From: Phyllobacterium sophorae
GTDB taxonomy: Bacteria; Pseudomonadota; Alphaproteobacteria; Rhizobiales; Rhizobiaceae
Assembly (NCBI RefSeq): GCF_003010965.1
Contig: NZ_PGGM01000008.1
Span: 62,001-126,000, forward strand
Length of the DNA stretch: 64,000 bases
Direction of reading: 5' to 3'
Shown: one piece after another, positions 1 through 8,910 of the stretch
Numbering within the stretch: position 1 is the first letter of the stretch
How the letters are laid out: every line of letters begins with the position of its first letter
Program-made: the position numbers and the translations under genes
The notes under the pieces: generated by a model
Databases searched by the model: none
What the model was told of the DNA's origin: nothing
What the model saw: only the letters and a program-made list of their open reading frames with translations

Positions 1-271
1 CGACGGGCGTGATCGCCAGCCCCTTGACCCCTTGGGTGACCATCGATTCGATCAGGGCGATCTGACCTTCGATGTCGGTTGCCGACTGACCTTGCCCCGT
101 GACGAGTTCGATCCCCGGATGGTCCGCCGCGTACTTTTTGGCGGCCTCTTCCATCGTCGAATAGAACGGCACCGGAAATTTGGTGATCAAGCCGATCTTC
201 ACGCTTTCGGCGGCTGCCGTTGGGCTTGCCATTACGGCGAGCGCCGGTCCCATCAAGAACTGCAGTCTCAT
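1..271 (-). CDS. Sugar ABC transporter substrate-binding protein (partial, cut by window start)
   Basis: Only the first 90 residues are in the window. They start with a short signal peptide ending near PTAAAES, followed by KIGLITKFPVPFYSTMEEA, the opening strand and helix of periplasmic binding proteins of the ribose/galactose type (Peripla_BP_4). The protein would capture a sugar in the periplasm for the permease and ATPase encoded just upstream. A strong ribosome binding site, GGGAGGAAG, precedes the ATG. It is the last gene of a leftward permease-ATPase-binding protein operon, lying 71 bp after the ATPase gene. The sugar cannot be named. Confidence 0.85.
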   Translation of the reverse strand, partial: MRLQFLMGPALAVMASPTAAAESVKIGLITKFPVPFYSTMEEAAKKYAADHPGIELVTGQGQSATDIEGQIALIESMVTQGVKGLAITPV

Positions 272-342
272 CGCTTCCTCCCTGTTTTGGCGGGCCCTGC
301 GCGGTCTCCTCGCGGCCGACTTTCGAACCCGCAAACTTTTGA

Positions 343-1116
343 TCAGGCCCCGACGATCATCGAGACCAGCTGCTGTTTGTTATCGCGCGTCGGCACGAGC
401 TCGCCGACTTTCCGCCCCTGTCTGAGCACCGCTGCTCGATCTGCAAGTTCGGTCACGTGCTCCATGTTGTGGGTAATCAGAATGATCGCGTTGCCACGGT
501 CGCGCAGCACGCCGATGAGGTCTAGCACCCTGCGTGACTCGCGCAGACCGAGGGCCGCGGTCGGTTCGTCCAGGATGACCACCTTGCGAGCGAAGACCGC
601 CGAGCGGGCGACGGCGATGGCTTGCCGCTGGCCGCCGGACATCAACGCCACGACCCCGTCGAGGTGTGGCAGCGACACGTTGAGCGACCGGATCAACGCG
701 CGCGTCTGTTCGTCCATCTCCCGTTTGTTAAGGAAGCGCATGGCGCGCGGTAGCCATCTCGGACCAGCGATCTCGCGTCCGGCGAAGAAGTTCTGGGCCG
801 GGGTAAGGTTATCGAACAGCGCCAAGTCTTGATAAACCGTCTCGATGCCGGCCGACCGCGCGTCGGCGGGCGACCGCAGAACGTTGGCCGCGCCGTCTAT
901 TACGACGTCGCCTGCGTCCAGCCGGTGGACGCCGCTGATGCACTTGATAAGCGTGGATTTGCCCGCGCCGTTGTCTCCCAGCAGGGCGAGGATCTCGCCG
1001 CGATTGACCTCGATGCTGACGTCGTCGAGCGCAACCACCGAGCCGAAACGCTTGCAAGCGCCGCGGACGCACAGGACCGGACGTTGGGGGTGTGCTTCTG
1101 GCGGGTGCTGCGTCAT
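343..1116 (-). CDS. CUT2-type sugar ABC transporter ATP-binding protein (single domain)
   Basis: This 257-residue ATPase would power a ribose/fructose-type sugar importer. Walker A, GDNGAGKST, is at residues 47-55; the signature appears as MSGGQRQ and Walker B as VVILDEPTAALG, followed by the switch histidine in ITHNMEH. It has one nucleotide-binding domain, like FrcA of the fructose system, unlike the usual two-domain RbsA or the double-domain ATPase at 6209 in this window, so it presumably works as a homodimer. The start codon overlaps the permease stop by 4 bp (ATGA), implying translational coupling. The binding protein follows downstream. Confidence 0.93.
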   Translation of the reverse strand: MTQHPPEAHPQRPVLCVRGACKRFGSVVALDDVSIEVNRGEILALLGDNGAGKSTLIKCISGVHRLDAGDVVIDGAANVLRSPADARSAGIETVYQDLALFDNLTPAQNFFAGREIAGPRWLPRAMRFLNKREMDEQTRALIRSLNVSLPHLDGVVALMSGGQRQAIAVARSAVFARKVVILDEPTAALGLRESRRVLDLIGVLRDRGNAIILITHNMEHVTELADRAAVLRQGRKVGELVPTRDNKQQLVSMIVGA

Positions 1117-2165
1117 GGTCCGGTTTCCGCGCGCAGGACCCGCATGCGGGACTCGAGATGATTGCGCAGGACGTCGGCCTCGACGGCAACGACGATGACA
1201 ACGCCGATGACGATCAGCTGGTAAAACACCCCGACGTTCAAGAGATTGAGGGCGTTGCGGATCACGCCGATCATGATCGCCCCGATCAAGGCATGGCCGA
1301 TGTGCCCGCGGCCGCCGAGAAAGCTGGCTCCGCCGATGATGACCGCGGCGATGGTGTCAAGTTCGAGGAGATTGCCGAACAGGGGCGACCCCGCATCGGT
1401 GCGGCCAGCGAGAAGCACGGCCCCGACGCCGGCGCAGGTCCCTGAAATGACGTAGGTAGACACCAAGACCGCGGAAACCGGGATGCCCATGCGCACCGCG
1501 GCGTCGGCCCTGCCGCCCACGGCATACATCCAGCGGCCCCAGACTGTCGACTGCGTCACGACAAACATCAGTCCCGCAACCCCCGCGACCACGAACACCG
1601 ATCCGGGAAGTCCGGCAAATGCCTCCTGTCCCAAGCTCCGGATGGCTGGCGGCATCCCCGGAATGGCGCGGCCGTCGGCAAGCTGGAGGGCGACGCCTTT
1701 GGCAATACTGAGCGTCGCCAACGTGATGATAAACGGGTGCGGCAGGCGTCCGTAGACATAAAACAGGCCGTTGATGGCGCCGACGGCCGCGCCGGCCGCC
1801 ACCATCACGGCAATCACCGTCAGCGTCGAAGCTCCGGCGTGAAAGCTCAGCGCCCCGAGTACAGAAGCCAGTGCGAGGTTTGATCCAACCGAAAGGTCGA
1901 TCCCCTTGGTCAGGATGACCAGATGCTGCCCCATGGCGACGACGCAGATCACCGCGGTCTGCGCCAGGATGTTGCCGAGGTTGCGCGACGACAGGAAGTA
2001 CGGCGACAAAAAGCTCAAGGCCAGGACGAGCCCGAGCAAGATGAGGACCGCGCCGGCACCGAGCATCTTGAGGCCGACCGCCACCGCGATGCGCTCGCTG
2101 TTCGCAACGGCGCCCGCTCGCGGTTCAGCGACTTCTCGTTCAAGCGGTTCGTCCATCCCCGTCAA
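1113..2165 (-). CDS. CUT2-type sugar ABC transporter permease
   Basis: This is an inner-membrane permease of the RbsC/FrcC family. The family hallmark GIDLSVGS is near residue 100, and multiple hydrophobic segments run to the C-terminus. The open frame extends upstream to 2498, but that part lies over the divergent regulator and looks non-coding. I place the start at the TTG at 2165, 5 bp after a perfect AGGAGG; an ATG at 2156 is the alternative. The product is about 350 residues, a normal length. It is the first gene of the operon with the ATPase (4 bp overlap) and the binding protein. Confidence 0.9.
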   Translation of the reverse strand: MTGMDEPLEREVAEPRAGAVANSERIAVAVGLKMLGAGAVLILLGLVLALSFLSPYFLSSRNLGNILAQTAVICVVAMGQHLVILTKGIDLSVGSNLALASVLGALSFHAGASTLTVIAVMVAAGAAVGAINGLFYVYGRLPHPFIITLATLSIAKGVALQLADGRAIPGMPPAIRSLGQEAFAGLPGSVFVVAGVAGLMFVVTQSTVWGRWMYAVGGRADAAVRMGIPVSAVLVSTYVISGTCAGVGAVLLAGRTDAGSPLFGNLLELDTIAAVIIGGASFLGGRGHIGHALIGAIMIGVIRNALNLLNVGVFYQLIVIGVVIVVAVEADVLRNHLESRMRVLRAETGP

Positions 2166-2280
2166 CACAACCTCCTGATGACGATGCAACCCGGGGTTTG
2201 TATTCTTATCGATAAAAAGCCGCAGGACTGGACGAAGGTCAAGTTGTTTTTTATAAGTAATATGCAAACGAAAAGGACAG
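2166..2280. promoter_or_regulatory. Divergent promoter region between sugar operon and GntR regulator
   Basis: This 115-bp gap separates the leftward sugar transporter operon from the rightward GntR gene. It has an AT-rich core, with a TTTTTTATAAG run around 2247-2257, and the ribosome binding sites of both genes at its ends. It is the natural place for operators of the GntR protein, although no clear symmetric site stands out by eye. Confidence 0.5.
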
Positions 2281-3183
2281 GTGCATATCGTGAAGCCCGA
2301 TTCAGTTTTCAAGAAAGCTTTCAACCGCACACTGCAACTGCTCGACGAGGGCGCCGTCGACATCAGCGCGACCTCCGAGAACGCTCTGCGGGCAAGGATC
2401 GGCGTCAGCCGCACGACAGTACGGAAGGTTCTGGGCGAACTCCAAGCACGCGGCATAATGCGGATCTCTGAAGATGGAGCCACGGTCGGCCGAAACATAC
2501 TGAAATCCGACTATTTTCCCGATCTCGAAACGACATCGAAACGTCAGCATGTCGAAGAACAGTTCATGGAGTGGATGCTGCGCGGGGACACTCAGCCCGG
2601 CACGCTTATAAATGAGCTTCAGCTCGCCAGACAGTTCGGGGTAGCCACCAACGGCGTGCGCGAATTCCTGATCCGCTTCAGCCGGTTCGGGCTGATCGAA
2701 AAAAAGCAGAATTCTGGCTGGCTGTTCAAGGGATTCACCGAGGCTTTCGCGCTCGAACTCTTCGAGATCCGCGTCATGTTCGAATTGCGCTCGGCTCACC
2801 TTTTCGCCGAGCTTCCGGACGACTCGCCATTGTGGGGGGAACTTGCCGACCTGAAGACGGAGCACCAACGGTTGCTGCGGGAAATCGGCGGGCGCTTCCA
2901 CGATTTTTCGCGGTTGGACAATCGTCTGCACCGCCTCATAAATCGCGCTGCGCCGAACCGCTTCATCGACGATTTCTACGACGTCATTACCTTGATCTTC
3001 CACTACCACTACCAGTGGAACAAGAAAGATGAACTGCAGCGCAACGAGGCCGCGATACGCGAGCACCTCGCCTACATCGACGCGCTGTTGAGCGGCGACA
3101 CGCATGAAATCGAGCGCACGTGTTTGCGCCACATGACCTCGGCGCGGACGACATTGGTTCGCTCGATTCAGGTGGCCGCCTGA
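2281..3183 (+). CDS. GntR-family transcriptional regulator, two winged helices plus FCD domain
   Basis: This 300-residue regulator is divergent from the sugar operon and is its likely repressor. The N-terminal 80 residues contain a helix-turn-helix-like stretch (ARIGVSRTTVRKVLGEL). A second, GntR-type winged helix follows at about 96-155 (ELQLARQFGVATNGVREFL), then an all-helical FCD ligand domain from about 160. Two DNA-binding-like regions in one chain are unusual for this family. The start is a GTG shortly after AAGGA; a second in-frame GTG lies 9 bp further on. The ligand is unknown. Confidence 0.85.
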   Translation: MHIVKPDSVFKKAFNRTLQLLDEGAVDISATSENALRARIGVSRTTVRKVLGELQARGIMRISEDGATVGRNILKSDYFPDLETTSKRQHVEEQFMEWMLRGDTQPGTLINELQLARQFGVATNGVREFLIRFSRFGLIEKKQNSGWLFKGFTEAFALELFEIRVMFELRSAHLFAELPDDSPLWGELADLKTEHQRLLREIGGRFHDFSRLDNRLHRLINRAAPNRFIDDFYDVITLIFHYHYQWNKKDELQRNEAAIREHLAYIDALLSGDTHEIERTCLRHMTSARTTLVRSIQVAA

Positions 3184-3407
3184 ACTTCCGCCTGCACGCC
3201 GACAACACCCAGTCTCCACCACAGCACTTCTGCGCAAAGGCAATTGCTAATATCATCAATATGTATTTGCATAATCAATTCATTATTGGTTTGATATTAC
3301 CTAAGAGGGCGCATGAACGGGCCGGGCGGCCGAACCAGCGAAACCTACGGCGCCGAATATTCACGGCCGCATGGCAGATGTTTATTTCACGGAGAAATTA
3401 TCGATTT
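3184..3407. other. Intergenic AT-rich region upstream of lacI-type gene
   Basis: This 224-bp stretch holds no convincing gene. Its centre (about 3245-3300) is much more AT-rich than the surroundings and contains an inverted repeat, AATATCA at 3249-3255 and TGATATT at 3292-3298. It is probably the promoter of the LacI-family gene. The open frame of that gene reaches back to 3120, but that part overlaps the GntR gene. Confidence 0.4.
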
Positions 3408-4481
3408 ATGTCCAAATCCAAGAGGCAATTGAGCGTGGGGCGCCCCACCATGATGGATGTTGCCGCAGCGGCGGGCGTCTCCCAGGCCACCGTCTCACTG
3501 GTTCTCAGCGGAACGAAAGGTGCGCGGCTTGCCGACGCCACAAGGGGCCGCGTGCTGGAAGCAGCGCAGGCGCTTGGCTACCGTTTTGTGCGCCGTGGAA
3601 CCAAGGCAGTCCCGGGTGGGCAGTCCACAATAGTTTTCGTTGCCGATGAAACCTCAACGGATCCCTGGATGTCGCTGGCGTTCGAAGGCGCCCGGGATAA
3701 AGCGCTCGAATATGGTATCAACGTGCTGATGGCAGTTAGTCATGGCGACGCTGACGTTGAGACCAACATCGTCGCGGGTCTGGGTAAGTTGCCCATTCTT
3801 GGTTTGATCTACGGTACAATCCTGACAAGGCTCGTGCAGATTCCTGTGGCTCTTGCCGACCGTCGTATCGTCCTGGTGAACTGCTATGACGAGCATCGCG
3901 AGCATCACTCCGTTCTGCCTGGCGATCTGTTGGGCGGCCGCACCGCGACCGAACACCTGCTGCTGTACGGTCGCCGGCGCATCGGTTTTATCAATGGCCA
4001 ACAGGGGGTGGATGCGGCGCGTGATCGTCTCAAGGGCTACAAGCAGGCGTTGGCCAGCAACGATATCGCCTTCGATCCTGCGCTGGTGCGTCCGGGCAAT
4101 TGGGAGCCATCGTCGGGTTACGAAATGACGCTGGAACTGATGGCATTGGACAATCCGCCCGATGCCATCTTCTGCGCCAACGACATGATGGCAGTCGGCT
4201 GTTTCGACGCACTCAAGCAATTGGGCGCCATAGTACCGGACGATGTGGCCGTTATTGGCTTCGACGATCGCAATATCGCGCAGTACATGCACCCTCCGCT
4301 ATCAACCCTCGTTCTCCCGCTCTATGAAATGGGGCGGACGGCTGCGGAGCTGCTTATCGACGCGGCCGGCGGCCTGCACACCACTCCCAGTCGCATAAAG
4401 GTTGAATGTGAACTGATTGCGCGGGGGTCCACCGCCCGCCGGCGCTTGGATGATGCCGAAGCCACCGTGGCGGCGCGATGA
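3408..4481 (+). CDS. LacI-family transcriptional regulator
   Basis: This is a 357-residue LacI/GalR repressor. The DNA-binding helix-turn-helix MMDVAAAAGVSQATVSLVLS is at the N-terminus and is followed by a periplasmic-binding-protein-like sensor domain (IVFVADETSTDPW, then ending near HPPLSTLVLPLYEMG). I chose the ATG at 3408 because it gives the normal family length and has GGAG about 13 bp upstream; the longer frame would overlap the GntR gene. It lies upstream of the CUT2 sugar operon at 5134-8759, which it probably controls, and a CG-centred palindrome lies between them. Confidence 0.9.
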   Translation: MSKSKRQLSVGRPTMMDVAAAAGVSQATVSLVLSGTKGARLADATRGRVLEAAQALGYRFVRRGTKAVPGGQSTIVFVADETSTDPWMSLAFEGARDKALEYGINVLMAVSHGDADVETNIVAGLGKLPILGLIYGTILTRLVQIPVALADRRIVLVNCYDEHREHHSVLPGDLLGGRTATEHLLLYGRRRIGFINGQQGVDAARDRLKGYKQALASNDIAFDPALVRPGNWEPSSGYEMTLELMALDNPPDAIFCANDMMAVGCFDALKQLGAIVPDDVAVIGFDDRNIAQYMHPPLSTLVLPLYEMGRTAAELLIDAAGGLHTTPSRIKVECELIARGSTARRRLDDAEATVAAR

Positions 4482-4602
4482 TCGTTTGAAGGCACCCCGC
4501 CTGCGTGCCGTGGCTGCCACAGGCACCCTTGTTGCATTTCCTGTACGTACGGCCCGTATGCTGCGCACCCGTTGTTGAATTTCGTGCTTGACGGCTGCGC
4601 TA

Positions 4603-4628
4603 ATTAAGTGCTGTTATTAGCATTTAAT
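4603..4628. repeat. Imperfect inverted repeat, possible regulatory site
   Basis: ATTAAGTGCT at 4603-4612 and AGCATTTAAT at 4619-4628 pair in 9 of 10 positions around a 6-base loop, in an AT-rich patch 120 bp after the lacI stop. It could be a weak operator or a stem-loop at the end of the regulator transcript. Confidence 0.3.
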
Positions 4629-4652
4629 ATGACCAGATCTGCGACCGCATTG

Positions 4653-4664
4653 AACATCGATGTT
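4653..4664. promoter_or_regulatory. Candidate LacI-family operator
   Basis: AACATCGATGTT is a perfect 12-bp palindrome with a central CG, the usual form of LacI/GalR-family operators. It lies between a LacI-type regulator and the sugar transporter operon, 470 bp before the binding-protein start. Its role is inferred from position and symmetry only. Confidence 0.45.
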
Positions 4665-5133
4665 GGTTCGATGACTTGATTTCATACCTCATTACGTGCC
4701 GCAGGGTGGATCACGGCGGCAACAGTTCTGGCGTGCGCTTGGCCGCAGGTGCAGCTTTAACCAAGCACGGAGCCGCTCCCAAGTGGGTCAGCGCACCCCT
4801 GAGGTAGTGATCCAACTGATTGAGGGGAGACCGTCGCGGACACGATCAACACCGGTCTGGATGTGTGCACGAGTGAAGAGCCGGGCTTCTGCGCCCGGTA
4901 TCATCATCGAGTGATCCGACGCAATCCCGCCATGTAACGTTCGAGACCGTGCGCGGACACGCGCGGCAAGCAATATCCGACGCCAGCTCCGGGGGCTATC
5001 CGAATGCGATCGTCCGGGCGGACGCCCAAAGCAATGGATATGTACCGCCCTGCGGCAAATGGATTGCTTCGGGGCATTCAGTAACACCGAGGAGTATGGC
5101 CGCGACCATGCTCTCAAAATGGGAGGATAACCA

Positions 5134-6081
5134 ATGAACCTGAACCTTGCCGTCTCGATCGCCATGGTGGTTTCCGGCCTGGCCGGCCCCGCTGTGGCTC
5201 AGGACAAGCCCCAGTTGGCTTTCGTCGTGAATGCCGCTTCGGACTTTTGGAAGCTCGCCGAAGCCGGCGTCAAGAAGGCTCAAGGGGAGTTGCCGGGCTA
5301 CGAACTGCAGTTCCGCTATCCGGCTCAGGGTACCGCGGCCCTGCAGAATGCCCTGATGGATGACCTTGTCGCTGCCGGCACCGATGCAATCATGATATCG
5401 TCAGCCGACCCGAAGAACTCCATCGACGCATTCAATCGTGTTGCGGCCCAGGTGCCGCTGTTCACCACCGACAGTGACGCGCCCGCCAGCAAGCGCATCG
5501 CCTATCTTGGCTCCTCCAACACCTTAGCAGGCGTGCAGGCTGGCGAAATCGCAGTCGCCGCGATGCCCAAAGGTGGAAAATGCATGGGTTTTGTCGGGTT
5601 CCTGGGGGCCGACAACGCTATCGAGCGTATCGCCGGGTTCCGTAAGGCCGTGGAAGGATCCGGGATCGAGCTTGCCGATGTGCGCGGCGACGACGTCGAT
5701 TTCGCTCGTGCCCGGTCCAATGTCGATGACGTGCTTGCCGCCAATCCGGACATCACCTGCATGGTCGGGTTTTATTCCTACAACCCACCAAAGATTTACG
5801 AGGCCCTCCAGGCAGCGGGCAAGCTTGGCGCCATCACGGTCATCGCATTCGATGAGGACCCGATCACCCTGGGTGCGGTGCGCGAAGGCAAGTTCGCCGG
5901 AACGGTTGTTCAGGATCCCTACCAGTGGGGCTATCAAGGCATGCATTTGATGGCGAAGTATCTCGAGGGTGACAAGTCGGGGGTTCCGGCGGATGGCCTC
6001 ATTATTGTTCCAACCAAAGTCATCAACGCTTCCAACGTTGATGCCTTCGAGGCGGAACTCAAAGAGCGCATTGGCGGGTAA
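5134..6081 (+). CDS. CUT2-type sugar ABC transporter substrate-binding protein
   Basis: This is a 315-residue periplasmic sugar receptor. A signal peptide ends at AVAQDK, then QLAFVVNAASDFWKLAEAG opens the ribose-type binding fold. The sugar-contact regions look intact (ISSADPKNS, FTTDSDAP, IAFDEDP, TVVQDPYQWGYQG). A strong GGGAGGATAACC site precedes the ATG. It is the first gene of an operon with a two-domain ATPase and a permease and is followed by a stem-loop that may protect its mRNA. The family includes binders of ribose, xylose, rhamnose and related sugars or polyols; the ligand here cannot be read from sequence. Confidence 0.93.
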   Translation: MNLNLAVSIAMVVSGLAGPAVAQDKPQLAFVVNAASDFWKLAEAGVKKAQGELPGYELQFRYPAQGTAALQNALMDDLVAAGTDAIMISSADPKNSIDAFNRVAAQVPLFTTDSDAPASKRIAYLGSSNTLAGVQAGEIAVAAMPKGGKCMGFVGFLGADNAIERIAGFRKAVEGSGIELADVRGDDVDFARARSNVDDVLAANPDITCMVGFYSYNPPKIYEALQAAGKLGAITVIAFDEDPITLGAVREGKFAGTVVQDPYQWGYQGMHLMAKYLEGDKSGVPADGLIIVPTKVINASNVDAFEAELKERIGG

Positions 6082-6107
6082 ACTCCTCTCGGCCAGTGCA
6101 GCCGCAT

Positions 6108-6133
6108 CGGGCTCGGACGGTTCATCCGGCCCG
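6108..6133 (+). terminator. Stem-loop between binding-protein and ATPase genes
   Basis: CGGGC-T-CGGA (6108-6117) pairs with TCCG-GCCCG (6125-6133) around a 7-base loop, giving nine base pairs with one bulged T. There is no following T-run, so it is more likely an mRNA-stabilising or partial-termination hairpin than a full terminator. Confidence 0.5.
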
Positions 6134-6208
6134 GTGCGAACTTACTTGGAATATTCGGCCAATGGCGTCGACTATCTCTGCTTCCAGTAAATCAGATGGC
6201 CACGACAC

Positions 6209-7738
6209 ATGACGACGAAAGCGGATCGGAAGCGCCCCCTGTTGGTGCTTGAAAGCATTTCAAAAGCCTATCCCGGCGTGGTGGCCCTCTCCAATGTGTC
6301 CATGTCGGTCATGGCCGGCGAGGTGCTGGCCCTGATCGGAGAAAATGGCGCCGGCAAATCCACGCTGATGAAAATTCTGGGGGGTGTTGTCCAGCCCAGT
6401 TCGGGCCATATCATTGTCGATGATGTGCGATGCGACCGATTTCTGGTGACCGAGTCACAATCCGCCGGGATCGCATTCGTGCATCAGGAACTCAATGTCT
6501 TCGACAATCTCGATGTCGCTGCCAACATGTTCCTGGGCCGCGAAATACGCTCGGGTTTCCTCGGGCTCCTGGACGAAAAAGCCATGCGTGCCGCAGCCGA
6601 ACCGCTTCTGCGACGCGTAGGCGCCATGTTCAGGCCCGACACACCCGTCGCTGATCTGTCATTGGCCGAACGGCAATTGCTCGAAATCGCCAAGGCGCTC
6701 TCCATCAAGGCGGGGGTCATCATCATGGATGAACCAACGTCATCACTGACGCTGTCAGAAACGAAAACACTGATGAAGGTCATAGCCGATCTCAAGGCCG
6801 AGGGCATCGCCGTCATCTACATATCGCATCGTCTGAGCGAGATTGAGGAATGCGCCGACCGTGTCTTCGCGCTGCGCGACGGCAAGGCGGCCGGTGAACT
6901 CAGCCAGTTTGAAATAAACCATGACGCCATGATCCGTATGATGATCGGACGCGACCTCAATTCGTTATATGCGCCGCCGGCTCGCCCTGCCGGAGAGGCC
7001 GTCTTGTCTCTGAGGGCTGTCAGAACCGGCGCAAAACCATGGGCTTTGGTCGATTTCGATATCCATTACGGGGAGATTCTGGGGGTGGCCGGACTGGTCG
7101 GCGCGGGACGAACGGAACTGGCCGAGGCCATTTTCGGGATCGGCACCATTCTCGAGGGCGAGATCATGCTGGCGGGCAAGCCATTCAGGGCGGCTTCGCC
7201 GCGTGACGCTATCGAAGCGGGCGTCTATCTCGTACCAGAGGATCGCAAACGCACTGGCCTCGTGTTGGAAAGCGCGATCTGCGAGAATATTTGCCTCGCC
7301 GATCTTGGCGCAGTGTCCCGCAACGGCTTCGTGTCGCAAAACTTGGTTAAAGAGCGCGCCGAGGATCAACGTACAAAACTCGCCATCAGAACCACCGATG
7401 TCATGCGTAATACTGCAGAACTCTCCGGCGGCAATCAACAAAAGGTTGTGTTGGGAAAATGGCTTTCCATGCGGCCAGTATTGATCATTTTTGACGAGCC
7501 TACCCGCGGCATTGATGTCGCCTCCAAAGTTGAAATCTACAGGCTCATGCGCGCATTGGCAGACACAGGCGTTGGCGTCATGATGATCTCCAGCGACATG
7601 GAAGAAGTGATTGGCGTGTCCGACCGTATCGTCGTGTTGCGGGAAGGGGCAATCGCCGGATCGCTGTCGCGATCGCAGTTCTCCGAACACAATGTGCTCA
7701 AGCTCGCTGTCGGCGCAATTAGGAAGACCAATGCATAA
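6209..7738 (+). CDS. CUT2-type sugar ABC transporter ATP-binding protein (two domains)
   Basis: This 509-residue ATPase has two nucleotide-binding domains, as in RbsA/XylG/MglA. The first domain has Walker A GENGAGKST (near residues 45-53), a signature degenerated to LSLAERQ and Walker B IIMDEPTSSL. The second has VGAGRTE in place of Walker A, but a canonical LSGGNQQKV signature and Walker B LIIFDEPTRGID. This asymmetry is normal for the family. It energises import by the permease whose gene overlaps its end by 8 bp. Confidence 0.95.
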   Translation: MTTKADRKRPLLVLESISKAYPGVVALSNVSMSVMAGEVLALIGENGAGKSTLMKILGGVVQPSSGHIIVDDVRCDRFLVTESQSAGIAFVHQELNVFDNLDVAANMFLGREIRSGFLGLLDEKAMRAAAEPLLRRVGAMFRPDTPVADLSLAERQLLEIAKALSIKAGVIIMDEPTSSLTLSETKTLMKVIADLKAEGIAVIYISHRLSEIEECADRVFALRDGKAAGELSQFEINHDAMIRMMIGRDLNSLYAPPARPAGEAVLSLRAVRTGAKPWALVDFDIHYGEILGVAGLVGAGRTELAEAIFGIGTILEGEIMLAGKPFRAASPRDAIEAGVYLVPEDRKRTGLVLESAICENICLADLGAVSRNGFVSQNLVKERAEDQRTKLAIRTTDVMRNTAELSGGNQQKVVLGKWLSMRPVLIIFDEPTRGIDVASKVEIYRLMRALADTGVGVMMISSDMEEVIGVSDRIVVLREGAIAGSLSRSQFSEHNVLKLAVGAIRKTNA

Positions 7739-8759
7739 AAAAGACCTCGGGTTGGCAGTTCTGATCATCATTGTGGGAGCGGTGGTCTATCTTCGAAATC
7801 CGCTGTTCCTTTCGCCAATCAATCTGGGCAATACAGCCAACCTGATCGGCCTGTTCGGTCTCTTCGCTATCGGGCAGGGCTTTGTGATCATGACGGGTGG
7901 TATCGATCTGTCGGTTGGGTCGATGATTGCGCTGCTCGGTGTCATATTCGTCGATATGGTAGGTAAGTTCGGAGTGCCGTGGCCGGTGGCGATCCTTGTC
8001 GTTATCGCCATCGGAACGCTCCTCGGACTTGCTCATGGCATTTTGATCACCAAACTCAGGATGCAACCCTTCGTGGTGACGCTGTGTGGCCTGCTGATCT
8101 ATCGCGGCGTCGCGCGCGGCTATACGGGCGAAGCCACTGCCGGCTTTCCCTTCGGCGCGCACTATCCAGCATTGGAATGGCTGACCATTGGGCGCTCGTT
8201 TGGAGTTCCGCACTCCTTCTACGCCATGATTATCATAGGGGTGGTCTGTTGGTTCCTGCTTCACCGCTCTGTCTTTGGCCGGCATTTGCAGGCGGTGGGC
8301 AAGAATGAGGATGCGGCACGCTACTCGGGCATCCGCACCGGTTTCGTCATCACCGCTGCCTATGTTATCTGTGCTGTGCTGACCGCCGTTGCCGCGGTTT
8401 ATTTTGCTATGTTCACCAGATCGGTGCAGCCCTCGTCACATGGCAATTTCTACGAACTCTACGCTATCGCAGCTGCCGTCTTGGGCGGCTTCTCGTTGCG
8501 TGGCGGAGAAGGCTCGATCATCGGCGTCGTGTTGGGCGCGGTATTGCTCCAGGAGTTGCAGAACTTGGTCAATCTTCTCGGCATCCCTTCCTCGCTCAAC
8601 TTCGCTGTGATGGGAGCGGTGATCCTGTCCGGGGTCTTGGCAGATCAGCAATTCAACCGCTACCGGGCAAAGAGAAGGGCTGCGAACGCGATCCGCGTGC
8701 TGAATAGAAAAGGCTCGACACCTCGTCAGGCGCCGGCCACTACCGACGAGATCGGATAG
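7731..8759 (+). CDS. CUT2-type sugar ABC transporter permease
   Basis: This is a 342-residue inner-membrane permease of the RbsC family, with the hallmark GGIDLSVGSMIAL near residue 60 and about ten hydrophobic segments. The ATG at 7731 overlaps the end of the ATPase gene by 8 bp and fits the family N-terminus; the frame extends further upstream within the ATPase gene without meaning. It completes the binding protein-ATPase-permease operon. The C-terminal tail, rich in Arg and Lys, is cytoplasmic and variable. The next gene (cueR) converges on it. Confidence 0.93.
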   Translation: MHKKDLGLAVLIIIVGAVVYLRNPLFLSPINLGNTANLIGLFGLFAIGQGFVIMTGGIDLSVGSMIALLGVIFVDMVGKFGVPWPVAILVVIAIGTLLGLAHGILITKLRMQPFVVTLCGLLIYRGVARGYTGEATAGFPFGAHYPALEWLTIGRSFGVPHSFYAMIIIGVVCWFLLHRSVFGRHLQAVGKNEDAARYSGIRTGFVITAAYVICAVLTAVAAVYFAMFTRSVQPSSHGNFYELYAIAAAVLGGFSLRGGEGSIIGVVLGAVLLQELQNLVNLLGIPSSLNFAVMGAVILSGVLADQQFNRYRAKRRAANAIRVLNRKGSTPRQAPATTDEIG

Positions 8760-8910
8760 CGGATTGTTTCGCCATTTTCGGCTGCAGGCGCGCACGGGTT
8801 CAGTGGCGAACGGGGGAACTCAAGGATAAGAGGATATTCCAACGCATTTGCGTGGATTTGTCAGCACAACATTCTGGTTTGCGAGAAAACAGAATGGTGT
8901 TGGCCACCCC

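Larger units (their letters stand above)
4482..5133. other. Long intergenic region upstream of CUT2 sugar operon
   Basis: This 652-bp stretch has no convincing gene. Short open frames on both strands lack family features. It contains two possible regulatory dyads (4603-4628 and 4653-4664) in its first 200 bp and the ribosome binding site GGGAGGATAACC before the binding-protein gene. The part from about 4700 to 5100 has GC-rich, coding-like composition and could be a decayed gene, but I recognise nothing in it. Confidence 0.4.

Noticed and set aside
2166-2498. N-terminal extension of the first sugar permease to 2498
   Set aside because: The extension has no family similarity, overlaps the GntR gene and ignores a perfect AGGAGG in front of a TTG at 2165.
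4696-4914. Short rightward open frame upstream of the CUT2 binding protein
   Set aside because: It has no ribosome binding site, no family match and lies in a presumed control region.
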